Assembly (NCBI GenBank): GCA_003542655.1
Contig: DPKF01000011.1
Coordinates: 1-5,562 of the forward strand
Direction of reading: 5' to 3'
From: Holosporales bacterium
Lineage (GTDB): Bacteria > Pseudomonadota > Alphaproteobacteria > Paracaedibacterales > UBA11393
DNA: 5,562 nucleotides
Under the pieces are notes generated by a model. It did no database searches. It was not told the origin of the DNA and saw only the letters and a program-made list of their open reading frames with translations. Shown here one piece after another: positions 5,530 to 5,562 of this stretch. Position numbers and translations under genes: made by a program. Each line of letters starts with the position of its first letter. The first letter of the stretch is position 1.

Positions 5530-5562
5530 TTATATTTTTTTATTTTATTTACTAAGGTTAAG

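Noticed and set aside
1..5562. tRNA, rRNA, CRISPR arrays, insertion sequences or attachment sites
   Set aside because: I saw no cloverleaf, regularly spaced repeats, transposase motifs or terminal inverted repeats, and genes fill almost all of the window.

Overview
The window is an AT-rich, tightly packed stretch of bacterial chromosome with seven complete protein genes, no RNA genes and no gene-free stretch longer than about 100 bases. Three protein families point to an alphaproteobacterium: a DUF374 acyltransferase, a DUF6314 protein and a small lipoprotein with a CY-x-TLG signature. The low GC, scarce Shine-Dalgarno sites and simplified proteins suggest a host-associated lineage such as Holosporales. 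That placement is inference; nothing in the window proves it.

Layout. On the + strand, a DUF374 lysophospholipid/lipid A-type acyltransferase (84-746) is followed after 2 bases by a DUF6314 protein (749-1189). All other genes are on the - strand. In their transcription order they are: a PhaB/FabG-type ketoacyl reductase (5529-4810), a CPA2 cation:proton antiporter membrane domain (4757-3492), an unrecognised exported 147-residue protein (3487-3044), then after a 99-base gap with an AT-rich hairpin a small lipoprotein (2944-2588) and a GspE/PilB-type secretion ATPase (2572-1184). The two blocks converge and overlap by 6 bases at 1184-1189, with no room for a terminator.

How the genes may work together. 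The + strand pair probably serves envelope lipid synthesis, with DUF6314 as a partner of unknown role. The antiporter and the exported protein are 4 bases apart and probably co-transcribed. The lipoprotein and the ATPase are 15 bases apart and form a second unit. The ATPase implies a type IV pilus, type II secretion or competence-like machine, but no inner-membrane platform protein or pilin gene is present here. The reductase resembles acetoacetyl-CoA reductase of polyhydroxybutyrate synthesis as much as FabG.

I see no mobile element, CRISPR array, toxin-antitoxin pair or clear defence system. The points most worth a second look are the altered zinc site and short C-terminus of the ATPase, the G6 tract in the lipoprotein signal peptide that links two start frames, the shared CTATAA ending of the convergent genes, and the unrecognised exported CxxC protein next to the antiporter.
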